Shown here: positions 1-6,445 of the stretch, piece by piece
How positions within the stretch are numbered: the stretch's first letter is position 1
Layout: the number at the start of each line of letters is the position of its first letter
Origin: a virus
IMG/VR virus record: IMGVR_UViG_3300022929_000222
Location: 1 to 23,223 of that record
Reading direction: 5' to 3' (one strand)
DNA length: 23,223 nucleotides
Notes under the pieces: generated by a model
Told to the model about the DNA's origin: nothing
Seen by the model: the letters and a program-made list of their open reading frames with translations, nothing else
Database searches by the model: none
Made by a program: the position numbers and the translations under genes

Positions 1-687
1 TTCTAGTCCGCTAACATCAATTGTTTGTCCGTCACTGGCAATAATTGCCTGCGAAATATCAGGGTCAATAAGATCGCCAACTGCTTGAATTGCTCCACCT
101 GCAAGAGCACCAACTGCACCAGTTTTAATTGATTTACCAACTGCTGTTGCAAGTTCTTTACCTTGTAAAATATCTTTTGTGGCTCTTGCCAAGAAACCTG
201 CTACAGCACCACCAAGTGGTCCGCCTGCCATAGCCGCCGCTGATGTTAGAATAGCAACCGCTACTGTTGCTTTTCCTGGATTTGCTTTTGCCCAATCGCT
301 TACTGCTTTTACAGCACCTACTACTTTTGAATCTTTGTCGCCAATTTTCTGTTTAAGTTCATTAAACTTGGCATCCATATTTTGCACTGGTCCTGCTTTT
401 TTAATAGCAGCACCAAGGTCATCAATCTTTTTGTTTATTGCACTTGCTACGTTGCCAACAGCATCAGCACCTTTACCTATTGCTGTTCTATTAGAACCTG
501 CTGCTGTTGCGCCTTGTTCAATACTTGTAAATAAATTTTTAATTTGGTCTGCTGAAAGATTTGCTTCAGTAACTATTTTTTCAACATCAGATACCCAAGG
601 CTGGATTACCTTTTGTTCTAGCAATAGCATATCAGGATCGTTCCATCCTTCAGTAATATATCTTTTTTGTAATTGTTCTAATCTCAT
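1..687 (-). CDS. Probable capsid-internal (protease-processed) protein, partial at left edge
   Basis: An open frame of 229 codons on the minus strand starts at ATG 687-685 and is still open at base 1, so the C-terminus is missing. It starts one base after the stop of the upstream gene, so the two are probably co-translated. The N-terminus reads MRLEQLQKRYITE|G. Residues 11-14 (I-T-E|G) match the (I/L)xE|(A/G) consensus cut by the T4 prohead protease gp21, and the leader resembles the capsid-targeting leaders of T4 internal proteins. Residues about 40-130 are helical and Ala/Lys/Asp-rich. Residues about 140-167 are a hydrophobic Ala/Gly stretch that could cross or disturb a membrane, and similar Ala/Gly-rich sequence follows. 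I do not recognise a named family. A packaged protein ejected with the DNA is inference from the leader and the neighbour; another virion role is possible. Confidence 0.7.
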   Translation of the reverse strand, partial: MRLEQLQKRYITEGWNDPDMLLLEQKVIQPWVSDVEKIVTEANLSADQIKNLFTSIEQGATAAGSNRTAIGKGADAVGNVASAINKKIDDLGAAIKKAGPVQNMDAKFNELKQKIGDKDSKVVGAVKAVSDWAKANPGKATVAVAILTSAAAMAGGPLGGAVAGFLARATKDILQGKELATAVGKSIKTGAVGALAGGAIQAVGDLIDPDISQAIIASDGQTIDVSGLE

Positions 688-688
688 T

Positions 689-1567
689 TTATAACATCTT
701 TAATAATTTTTGTTTGTCACCTGTACGCAGTGTGGCAATTTGTTTTTGTATTTCCGGAGGTACGTCTGTACCTTTAAATGCATCTGCTGCTGATTGTGCA
801 GCACCCTTGGCTCCGCCTTGCTGTGCATCTTGAGGAGCAACTCCTGTTCCTGCATCTGCTTGTCCACCTTCATCACGTGCAATTGCATTTCTTACTGCTG
901 CCATGAATATACTATCTAATTGCTTATCTGACAAAGTAACAGCAGCATCTTCTAATATAAAGTTTGCTTCACTCCAATCTATAGATTGATTTACTGCCTG
1001 TTTGTTTTGTTCGCTAGGTGGAACTATTTTTTTCTTAGCACCTTTAATTGCTAAATTGTTATCTGGATTACCTTCAGGTTGTTTCTGTGTAGTATTCTGT
1101 GCAGGTTTTTGTGCATTAGGATCAGCATTCTGTGCAGGTTTTTGTGCATTAGGATCAGCAACAGCATCTTTAGCACCAGCAACAGCACCTTTAGTAACAT
1201 CTGCTACACCTTTACCTACTGCTTTGGTAGCATCAACTGCTCCTTTTGCTGCTTTGCCAGCAGCCGCGCCAATTTTTTGTCCTGTAGTCATCTTGGACAT
1301 TTCTTGTTCTGCATCACCTGTAGGATAATTGTTTTTTCTTAAAAAATCTATTACTATCTGTGGTGTAGCATCTTTGCCTATTTTACCAAGATGTACGTTA
1401 AATTGCTTTTTTAGCCAGTTGGCTTCTTTGCCTACTTCTAAATTACCCTTGGCTTTATCACCAGTTGTGCCTGGCACGAAAGATTTTGCTCTATCTTTCA
1501 GACGTGATAAGAAGCCTTGCGGTGCTTCATCGAGCTGTTTTTCTATCAGAATTTCGTTTAAACGCAT
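689..1567 (-). CDS. Probable capsid-internal protein with Ala/Lys repeat region
   Basis: 292 codons, ATG at 1567-1565, stop at 691-689. The N-terminus MRLNEILIEKQLDE|A shares the MRL opening of the downstream gene. It has an L-D-E|A site at residues 12-15 that fits the gp21 prohead protease consensus, with a weaker L-I-E|K at residues 7-10. Residues about 96-137 are a run of Gly/Ala/Lys/Val helix-type repeats, similar in character to LEA or histone-H1-like tails. Next come two exact copies of an 11-residue unit (NADPNAQKPAQ type), a Gln/Pro/Asn linker, and a conserved-looking C-terminal segment of about 100 residues. The strong Lys content of the middle would suit DNA contact. It is the first gene after the 1568-2060 non-coding region and lies 31 bases from an AATAAATA late-promoter motif. 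No named homologue recognised; the internal-protein role is inference. Confidence 0.75.
   Translation of the reverse strand: MRLNEILIEKQLDEAPQGFLSRLKDRAKSFVPGTTGDKAKGNLEVGKEANWLKKQFNVHLGKIGKDATPQIVIDFLRKNNYPTGDAEQEMSKMTTGQKIGAAAGKAAKGAVDATKAVGKGVADVTKGAVAGAKDAVADPNAQKPAQNADPNAQKPAQNTTQKQPEGNPDNNLAIKGAKKKIVPPSEQNKQAVNQSIDWSEANFILEDAAVTLSDKQLDSIFMAAVRNAIARDEGGQADAGTGVAPQDAQQGGAKGAAQSAADAFKGTDVPPEIQKQIATLRTGDKQKLLKML
1094..1159 (-). repeat. 33-bp tandem duplication inside the internal-protein gene
   Basis: Two identical, directly adjacent 33-base units (1094-1126 and 1127-1159) encode two copies of an 11-residue Asn/Ala/Asp/Pro/Gln/Lys unit. Perfect identity at third codon positions points to a recent in-frame duplication of a disordered linker, for instance by slippage. 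Confidence 0.95.
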
Positions 1568-1597
1568 TAATCTACATCCATAACTGTTATGTAATGT

Positions 1598-1605
1598 TAT
1601 TTATT
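1598..1605 (-). promoter_or_regulatory. Late-promoter-like octamer AATAAATA
   Basis: On the minus strand AATAAATA lies 30 bases upstream of the ATG at 1567. It differs from the T4 late -10 element TATAAATA at one position. The identical octamer occurs in both orientations in front of gp55 and gp48, which supports its use by the phage's gp55 sigma factor. No -35 element is expected for this promoter class. Confidence 0.55.
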
Positions 1606-1620
1606 CAATTACACTGTTAG

Positions 1621-1638
1621 TAAGATCTAAAGATCTTA
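1621..1638. repeat. Perfect 8-bp inverted repeat
   Basis: TAAGATCT, a two-base AA spacer, then AGATCTTA: an exact palindrome that directly abuts the hairpin at 1638-1664. It could form a short hairpin in either strand's RNA or be a protein-binding site. It lies just upstream (minus-strand sense) of the AATAAATA promoter motif. Confidence 0.8.
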
Positions 1639-1670
1639 TGCGTTTTCGCTAACGCTCAACGCATTTTTTT
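1638..1670 (+). terminator. Rho-independent terminator-like hairpin reading rightwards
   Basis: ATGCGTT (1638-1644) pairs with AACGCAT (1658-1664) around a 13-base loop, followed by seven T on the plus strand (1664-1670). This is a standard intrinsic-terminator layout for plus-strand transcription. No plus-strand gene lies to its left, only minus-strand genes, so it may stop antisense transcription. Read on the minus strand it is not followed by a T run. Confidence 0.6.
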
Positions 1671-2060
1671 CTCTTATACATTATATATGTGATTACAACA
1701 ATTACGAAGTAATTTTGTTAGCATCATGTAGATAGTAGAGCCACAATTCGCCCGTTGCCGGACGAATTGGTTTGTTGAGCTTCATGTGAGTTAGCGTCAC
1801 CAACCTGTTAAAGAAGATTACATATAATATGTGCGGAGGCGGCAGACCGTCAACCCCCTACTTCAGCATTCGCAATATCCGCGGAAAGCAGTTAATCCCT
1901 AACAGTCGAAATTACTTGCTTTGTGGTTGTATCTTTTTTACAGAGCCACATCTTTTATGCCTGTAGTTAGCATTATCCTTGCAACGCACCAGTATCTGAT
2001 CACACGAGTAGTGTGACCTCAAGGTGAGTCGAGGTACCCCGACCAAACTGTGTTGCTATG
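1671..2060. other. Non-coding, GC-raised region with multiple stem-loops (candidate structured RNA)
   Basis: No gene-sized frame is present on either strand. By hand count, 1741-1920 is about 47% GC and 1981-2040 is 55%, while flanking coding lines run near 20-35%. Stem-loops seen: 1700-1714 (AATTAC/GTAATT, GAA loop); 1744-1769 (CAATTCG/CGAATTG with an inner CCG/CGG); 1820-1832 (ACATA/TATGT); GCGGA 1833-1837 with TCCGC 1878-1882; 1922-1950 (TGTGG/CCACA); and 2000-2016 (TCACAC/GTGTGA). A TGCTAAC/CGCTAAC-type heptamer recurs on the minus strand. I could not fit a tRNA, tmRNA, RNase P RNA or group I intron core. It lies downstream of the GIY-YIG gene and upstream of the internal-protein genes on the minus strand. 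Candidates are a small RNA, a long leader, an origin or a degraded gene. Confidence 0.5.
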
Positions 2061-2510
2061 TTAAGCCTTGTTTTTGATGTGTCTTTCTAAGAGTGCCTTG
2101 CGCAATTTATCTGAACCGCCTACTCTAACATTAATAATGCCGTTGTAATATTCATCTGATTCCAAAACTCTACGGTCAAACTGCTCTCGTGCTTCAAGGT
2201 AAGACATTTCACCTCTACCATTACACATATAAAGTATTTCTCTTGTAAAGTTTTGTGGGCCTAGGGCTTCAACATCTGCTTGTAAGTTATCGGATGATCC
2301 CCAATAATCTTGCCAATCTGATTCTTTGTATCCACGCCTTTTGTTTTTCTTGCCTTTGAGAGGTGGTTTAGTGGTCTTAAATTTGGCTAGTTTTTTGCCT
2401 ATGTATTTTTTATTATTTGTTTTGTTGGTAATAAGATAAACAAAGCCTTCATATTCATCTGCTATGGAGTCTATTTCTTTGCCTTCAAATGTCCAACTAG
2501 GATTCGTCAT
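2061..2510 (-). CDS. GIY-YIG-like endonuclease-family protein
   Basis: 149 codons, ATG at 2510-2508. The GIY-YIG fold is suggested by G22-F-V-Y-L26, then Y36-I-G38-K-K ten residues later. A basic segment follows (residues 43-62), then W66-x-x-Y69-W70-G-S-S, a candidate metal-binding Glu at E106 in S-Y-L-E-A-R, and N127 in G-I-I-N. The spacing and order fit a small single-domain nuclease of the type found in T4-like phages. No separate DNA-binding domain of the Seg/I-TevI kind is visible, so a homing role is not supported. The reading frame overlaps the end of the upstream small gene by 14 bases, and the gene is last in the gp47-gp46 operon. A role in processing DNA or recombination intermediates is inferred from that position only. 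Confidence 0.75.
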   Translation of the reverse strand: MTNPSWTFEGKEIDSIADEYEGFVYLITNKTNNKKYIGKKLAKFKTTKPPLKGKKNKRRGYKESDWQDYWGSSDNLQADVEALGPQNFTREILYMCNGRGEMSYLEAREQFDRRVLESDEYYNGIINVRVGGSDKLRKALLERHIKNKA

Positions 2511-2742
2511 CAGTCTTACTTACTTTCGAAGGTCGACCAACCATGCCTTTTCTGGATTTTTTTCTTTCTTGCCTTTTATCTTGTATTTCTTTTCTTCTTA
2601 TACTAGCAAAGTTACGTATTTCTGACAGCCAAAAGCGTGATTTGATTCCTGCTTCGTCTGAACCTTTGTATTCAAAACGTTCTTGCCACTTAAAATAGTT
2701 TTGGAACGCTTCAATCATTTTGTCGTGACTGTCAGTTGCCAT
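2497..2742 (-). CDS. Small basic conserved-type protein of the gp46/47 operon
   Basis: 81 codons, ATG at 2742-2740, three bases after the gp46 stop, and overlapping the next gene by 14 bases, so it is translated within a tight operon. It is a mostly helical, charged protein. An aromatic/acidic N-terminal half (F13, Y16-F-K-W19, F23-E-Y25) is followed by the helix around L39-S-E-I-R-N-F and a strongly Arg/Lys-rich segment (residues 49-66). Near the C-terminus G68-R-P-S-K resembles an AT-hook core. No cysteine motif, signal peptide or membrane segment is present. I do not recognise a named function. DNA or RNA contact is a reasonable guess from the charge pattern and the neighbours, but nothing in the sequence proves it. 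Confidence 0.65.
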   Translation of the reverse strand: MATDSHDKMIEAFQNYFKWQERFEYKGSDEAGIKSRFWLSEIRNFASIRRKEIQDKRQERKKSRKGMVGRPSKVSKTDDES

Positions 2743-2745
2743 GTA

Positions 2746-4524
2746 TTATTGGATTATTTCTATATCATTTGAATATGAAGTAAATCCATTCTCCTTAATA
2801 ACTTTAAGAACGTGATTTACACGCCCTGCTAAATCGTCTCTGTGAGAAATTAGGAACACATTTTTGCTTCTTTCACGTGTCATCTTTTTAAGAATACCAA
2901 TACTGCTTTCAACACCTGCACTGTCCATGCCGCTGTCTACAAGTTCATCAATAAACAATAAATTAATACCGTGATATAATGATTCCCAAACATCTCTAAA
3001 TGCCCAACTTAAACTTAAAATGAGTCTATTTCGCTCACCTCTACTGAGGTTATCGAAGTCTAAGTCCTGTCCTAGTTGTGTAATAACTACCGTTAAATCG
3101 TTCTGAAATTCAACAATGTGCGGCAATCCTACCTTAGCAAGATAGTAAGTTAGGCGTTGATTTAGATATGCTAAATTCTGTTCAATAATCTTTTTACGCA
3201 CAAAACTATCTTTATTTGTAAGCAACTTATATAAGAAATCCATATGATCTTTTTCTTTTGTCAGATCATTTAATGTTTCAAAACTTATTTCTTGTATTGC
3301 AGTTTCTTTCAAATCAGCAATTTGTTCAGAATACGGATTATCTTCTGTTTGTTTTTGTTCTAGTTCTTTCTGTAAACTTTCAACTGTGTTTCGATGGTTA
3401 TATGCTTCTTCAACACTATCATATTCTGTATGCGGACAACTTTCTAAATCTCCAATATCAGAAACAATTTTTGCGTGTTCAGCATATTGCGTTTCATTAG
3501 TTGCAATTTGCTGTGCTGCTTCTTGTAATAACGTTTCTTTATCTTTTAGAATTTCGTCTTGCTTTGCATCATGTAACTCTTGTCCGCATGCATAGCACTT
3601 GTGATCTTTTAGTGCAGCAATTTCCTTATCTAATTTTTTAATTAGTTTTTCTTGCTTGTCATTGTCAGCAGTAATATTCGCCATCCAACGCTGTGCTTCA
3701 TCAAGAGAACGTTTTTTATCGTTGAATCTTTCCCAACATTTATGTGCTTCAATTTCTGCTTCAATGTCAATACGTTCAAGTGCTGCGATACTTGCTTCTA
3801 AAGACTTTATGTTTTCTTGTTTTGTATCTTCCCATATACGCTGTTTGCGTTCTAAACTTTGAATATTTTCTTCTATTCTTTCGTTACTTGTTTTTACTGT
3901 TTCTATTCTAGTATTTTCTGCATTGATACTATCTCTGTTAACTTTCATTTTCTCTCTTAGTACTTCTGCTTTTTCTGAAAGCATTGTAATACCAAGCAAT
4001 TGTTCGATAATAGCACGTTGATCATTGTTCTTCATTGATAAGAATGGTTCAGTATATGTGTTCAAAGCAAGAATATGTTTGAACATATCGTGACTCATTC
4101 CAAAAAGTGCTTCGATATCTTTCTGTGTCTCTCTACTATCACCTTGTGCTTCGTCAGTATCTGTAGGTTCTTGTTCAGTTCCGTTTACAGTAAACTTTAG
4201 AACATTGGGCTTTCTGCCTCTGTGTATGCTATATTCTACTCCGTCTTTTTCAAAATCAATAGAAACCAACATACCCTTACCGTTAATTTTATTGATAAGA
4301 TTATCTCTCTTAATATTTGTAAGAGCATTTCCATAGATTGCATAACTTAATGCGTTGACGATAGTTGTTTTACCAGTGCCGTTTCTGGAACCGCTACCGT
4401 CGCCGCCTAAGTCTAGGTTTTCACCTAACACAAGTGTAAGTTCTCCTTTGTCAAAATCAATTGCTTGAGTTTGATTACCCACACTCATAAAGTTTTTTAC
4501 CGTTATGTTTTTAATTCTTATCAT
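2746..4524 (-). CDS. gp46: Recombination endonuclease subunit gp46 (Rad50/SbcC-like ATPase)
   Basis: 592 codons, ATG at 4524-4522, overlapping the gp47 stop as ATGA. It is the SMC/Rad50-type ATPase partner of gp47. In T4 this complex degrades cut host DNA and resects ends for recombination-dependent replication. Visible in order: the N-terminal Walker A core N48-G-T-G-K-T-T54 in an ATPase half-domain; a long coiled coil rich in Glu/Lys/Gln, about residues 160-440; the zinc-hook C310-Y-A-C313 at its apex; the ABC signature L493-S-R-G-E-R498; and Walker B ending in D526-E527 (L-L-F-I-D-E-L), with a D-loop and H-loop region after it. Length is close to T4 gp46 (about 560). All catalytic elements are intact. 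The downstream small gene begins three bases after the stop. Confidence 0.96.
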   Translation of the reverse strand: MIRIKNITVKNFMSVGNQTQAIDFDKGELTLVLGENLDLGGDGSGSRNGTGKTTIVNALSYAIYGNALTNIKRDNLINKINGKGMLVSIDFEKDGVEYSIHRGRKPNVLKFTVNGTEQEPTDTDEAQGDSRETQKDIEALFGMSHDMFKHILALNTYTEPFLSMKNNDQRAIIEQLLGITMLSEKAEVLREKMKVNRDSINAENTRIETVKTSNERIEENIQSLERKQRIWEDTKQENIKSLEASIAALERIDIEAEIEAHKCWERFNDKKRSLDEAQRWMANITADNDKQEKLIKKLDKEIAALKDHKCYACGQELHDAKQDEILKDKETLLQEAAQQIATNETQYAEHAKIVSDIGDLESCPHTEYDSVEEAYNHRNTVESLQKELEQKQTEDNPYSEQIADLKETAIQEISFETLNDLTKEKDHMDFLYKLLTNKDSFVRKKIIEQNLAYLNQRLTYYLAKVGLPHIVEFQNDLTVVITQLGQDLDFDNLSRGERNRLILSLSWAFRDVWESLYHGINLLFIDELVDSGMDSAGVESSIGILKKMTRERSKNVFLISHRDDLAGRVNHVLKVIKENGFTSYSNDIEIIQ

Positions 4525-5531
4525 AGGTCTCGATAAATCTCCGTAAGCATACGCCTGTCATAGGTTTCGCTATCTAACTGTTCAATCTGATTGAGTACAA
4601 TTGTGTCAACACTTTCAAACGAAAGATCAATAGGATCAACATTTGATTCCACTTCTACCTTTTCCGGTATAAGCATTAGTTCTCGCAATTTAAACTGCGG
4701 AATAAATTGTTCTTTAATAAAGTTTGCTTCTTCAAATGTAATTTGTACATCAATTGTTACTCTTGCATGCATGTTTTCTTTTAGATGATCTTCTGGCTTT
4801 TCAAGCAACTGCGAAAGTCTGAAAGTTCTAAACACAGGTTGTCCTGGCCAAGTCTTGTATTCAGGCTTACCGCCCCAATCTAAAAACATCATTCCACGTT
4901 CGTCATCCCATGCATCTGCATAGTTGTGTGGAAATGCGTTACCAATATATGTTACATTTCCTTTAGTTTGCCTTTTATGAAAATGTCCCGAGAACACGTA
5001 CTCTTGATTAACAAAGTGATCTGGCTGTAATTCTCCATGATCAGGCATTTCTACCATAGCATTCATTTTAAAGTACGGTAATTCAAAGTGTCCAAATACA
5101 TATCTACTTTGTATGTCTTTAACACCCTTCCATTCTTCGCCAACTAACCAAGGAAGTAATGTAACTTCTCCTTCTGTAAACTGTTCTGTGATAGGAACAA
5201 TATTAGGAAATAGTCGCATAAACTCAACACTATTGATTTCACGTTTGTCTTTATAAAACAAATCATGGTTACCAACCATAAAATAAGTTTTTTCAAATGT
5301 TTCGTTGAGTCTTTCTAAATTAGAAACTGTATAGTTCATTGTGCTGACATCAGTAGTCGCACGGTTGTGGTGCCAATCTCCTAAAAAGATACAAGTTTCA
5401 GCACCAGCGGCTTTTGCTTCTTTGCAAAACCATTTAATAAATTCTTCACAATCTGTGTTGTGAATCCTGCTACCAGACTTCATACCAAAGTGAATGTCGG
5501 TAAAGCAGGCTGCTTTCTTAAATAACGGCAT
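4521..5531 (-). CDS. gp47: Recombination endonuclease subunit gp47 (Mre11/SbcD-like)
   Basis: 336 codons, ATG at 5531-5529, with AAGGAG (5542-5537) six bases upstream, which fixes the start. It is the metallophosphoesterase nuclease partner of gp46. Motifs in order: D12-I-H14; G51-D52-W-H-H; G87-N88-H89-D90; G147-H148-F; and G182-H183-F-H185. These supply the metal ligands of the Mre11 family. A C-terminal capping segment follows (about residues 240-336), and the length matches T4 gp47 (about 339). It is the first gene of a minus-strand operon with gp46, and the ATGA overlap suggests translational coupling and equal amounts. The TTGACA/TACAAT promoter lies directly upstream, with a predicted leader of only about a dozen bases. 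Confidence 0.96.
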   Translation of the reverse strand: MPLFKKAACFTDIHFGMKSGSRIHNTDCEEFIKWFCKEAKAAGAETCIFLGDWHHNRATTDVSTMNYTVSNLERLNETFEKTYFMVGNHDLFYKDKREINSVEFMRLFPNIVPITEQFTEGEVTLLPWLVGEEWKGVKDIQSRYVFGHFELPYFKMNAMVEMPDHGELQPDHFVNQEYVFSGHFHKRQTKGNVTYIGNAFPHNYADAWDDERGMMFLDWGGKPEYKTWPGQPVFRTFRLSQLLEKPEDHLKENMHARVTIDVQITFEEANFIKEQFIPQFKLRELMLIPEKVEVESNVDPIDLSFESVDTIVLNQIEQLDSETYDRRMLTEIYRDL

Positions 5532-5549
5532 TTATTCTCCTTGCTTTAT

Positions 5550-5578
5550 ATTGTAACGGATATCTTTAATAATGTCAA
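5550..5578 (-). promoter_or_regulatory. Consensus sigma70-type promoter for the gp47-gp46 operon
   Basis: On the minus strand TTGACA (5578-5573), a 17-base spacer, then TACAAT (5555-5550). The -35 is a perfect consensus and the -10 has one mismatch. The TGA stop codon of gp55 lies inside the TTGACA box. The start of transcription would be near 5543, just before the AAGGAG ribosome-binding site. This suggests early expression by unmodified host polymerase. Confidence 0.8.
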
Positions 5579-6396
5579 GATTTTTTCTTATCTTTATCGT
5601 GACTAGGATGTGAATCTGCATTTTGTCTAGTCCAACTCGGATTCATTCCGTTCATTTCTAGTATGTCATCTCTAATGTTTTGGTTGCGTTTTTCAATATT
5701 AATGATTCTAACAAATGAATTAGTTACAGCCGCAGTATAGTAAGCAAATGGATTTTGCGATTTTGATTCATCAAATTGCAATCCAATCTGTGCTAATTGT
5801 AAAATGGCCTGTCCTTTCATTTCGTCATTGTAAGTATAGCCACGTACATTACCTCTTGTTGCATATCGTTCGCATAGTTTCATCCACATTCTAGCAAGTT
5901 CGTTTGTAGCCTTTCCTGCTTTAGGATTAAAGAAACCGTTTTCCATACCACCTTCCCAATGACTTTTGCCAACACATATCAAGTTGTTCTTTTCATCAAA
6001 TTTCCAATGTTGAAATGGTGGAAAGTTTACTTTAACATGTCTATCAGCGGTTGTCTTTTTTGTTTTTTTGCGTGATAAATCTTCTGGAATGTGGTCGAAT
6101 GTCATAATACGGAAAACTAAGTCCGTTTTTTGCATTTTTCTATAATCTATATCGAATTCTTTTGCAGGAATTTTCTTGCCAGCAGCCTCTACGGCTGCTT
6201 CGTGATTTGCTTTTGCGAGTCTAGCAGCACGGTTTCTTTTTGCTTGTGCTATAGATCGTATGTTAATTTTTTCAAGACTTGGCAGAATAATGTCGTATTG
6301 ATGGTATTCAGGGTCGACAAAGGAGCAGAAAGCGGATTTACTTTTGTGTATTTGTGCCAATAAGTCTCTGTTGTTTAGATATTTGACTTTTTTCAT
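5575..6396 (-). CDS. gp55: Late-transcription sigma factor gp55
   Basis: 273 residues from ATG 6396-6394, preceded by AGGAG at 6414-6410. The frame stays open further upstream to 6594 but would overlap gp48 and has no ribosome site there. In T4, gp55 replaces the host sigma factor and recognises TATAAATA late promoters. The N-terminus K5-Y-L-N-N-R-D-L-L matches the T4 opening (Y-V-N-N-K-E-L-L). The core at about residues 163-262 (N165-E-L-A, G-Y-T-Y-N-D-E-M, F-D-E-S-K, N-P-F-A-Y-Y-T, then a helix with I-E-K-R-N-Q-N) aligns with the T4 core. Odd points: about 100 extra residues lie between these parts, and the C-terminus ends in a Lys/Asp tail with no obvious copy of the T4 hydrophobic/acidic sliding-clamp-binding end. 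The gene stands alone between two promoters. Confidence 0.92.
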   Translation of the reverse strand: MKKVKYLNNRDLLAQIHKSKSAFCSFVDPEYHQYDIILPSLEKINIRSIAQAKRNRAARLAKANHEAAVEAAGKKIPAKEFDIDYRKMQKTDLVFRIMTFDHIPEDLSRKKTKKTTADRHVKVNFPPFQHWKFDEKNNLICVGKSHWEGGMENGFFNPKAGKATNELARMWMKLCERYATRGNVRGYTYNDEMKGQAILQLAQIGLQFDESKSQNPFAYYTAAVTNSFVRIINIEKRNQNIRDDILEMNGMNPSWTRQNADSHPSHDKDKKKS

Positions 6397-6416
6397 AATT
6401 TTTGAAGTTCTCCTAA

Positions 6417-6427
6417 TATTTATTATA
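6417..6427 (-). promoter_or_regulatory. Promoter candidate for gp55 (AATAAATA overlapping TATAAT)
   Basis: On the minus strand TATAAT (6427-6422) overlaps AATAAATA (6424-6417), just upstream of the gp55 ribosome site. No good -35 lies 17 bases upstream (TTATTT). Either host sigma or gp55 itself could use it; the latter would give positive feedback. Confidence 0.5.
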
Positions 6428-6445
6428 ATAGCACATAATGAAAGA

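Noticed and set aside
179-694. 171-codon plus-strand frame antisense to the left-edge gene
   Set aside because: It is an antisense shadow of the Ala/Gly-rich minus-strand gene, with unnatural Ala/Pro/Ser composition and no ribosome site.
1829-1966. 45-codon plus-strand frame starting M-C-G-G-G-R-P-S-T-P in the non-coding region
   Set aside because: The opening looks like small phage proteins, but there is no ribosome-binding site, the remainder is Cys/Leu/Phe-rich and atypical, and it lies within stem-loop sequence on the strand with no other genes.
1671-2060. tRNA, tmRNA, RNase P RNA or group I intron
   Set aside because: No T-loop with a paired stem and matching acceptor, no tmRNA tag frame or conserved 5' end, no RNase P P4 sequences and no intron P7 core could be found by eye.
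2061-2510. Homing endonuclease
   Set aside because: The catalytic-type domain is present, but no extra DNA-recognition domain or split target gene is visible and the gene is tightly integrated in the operon.
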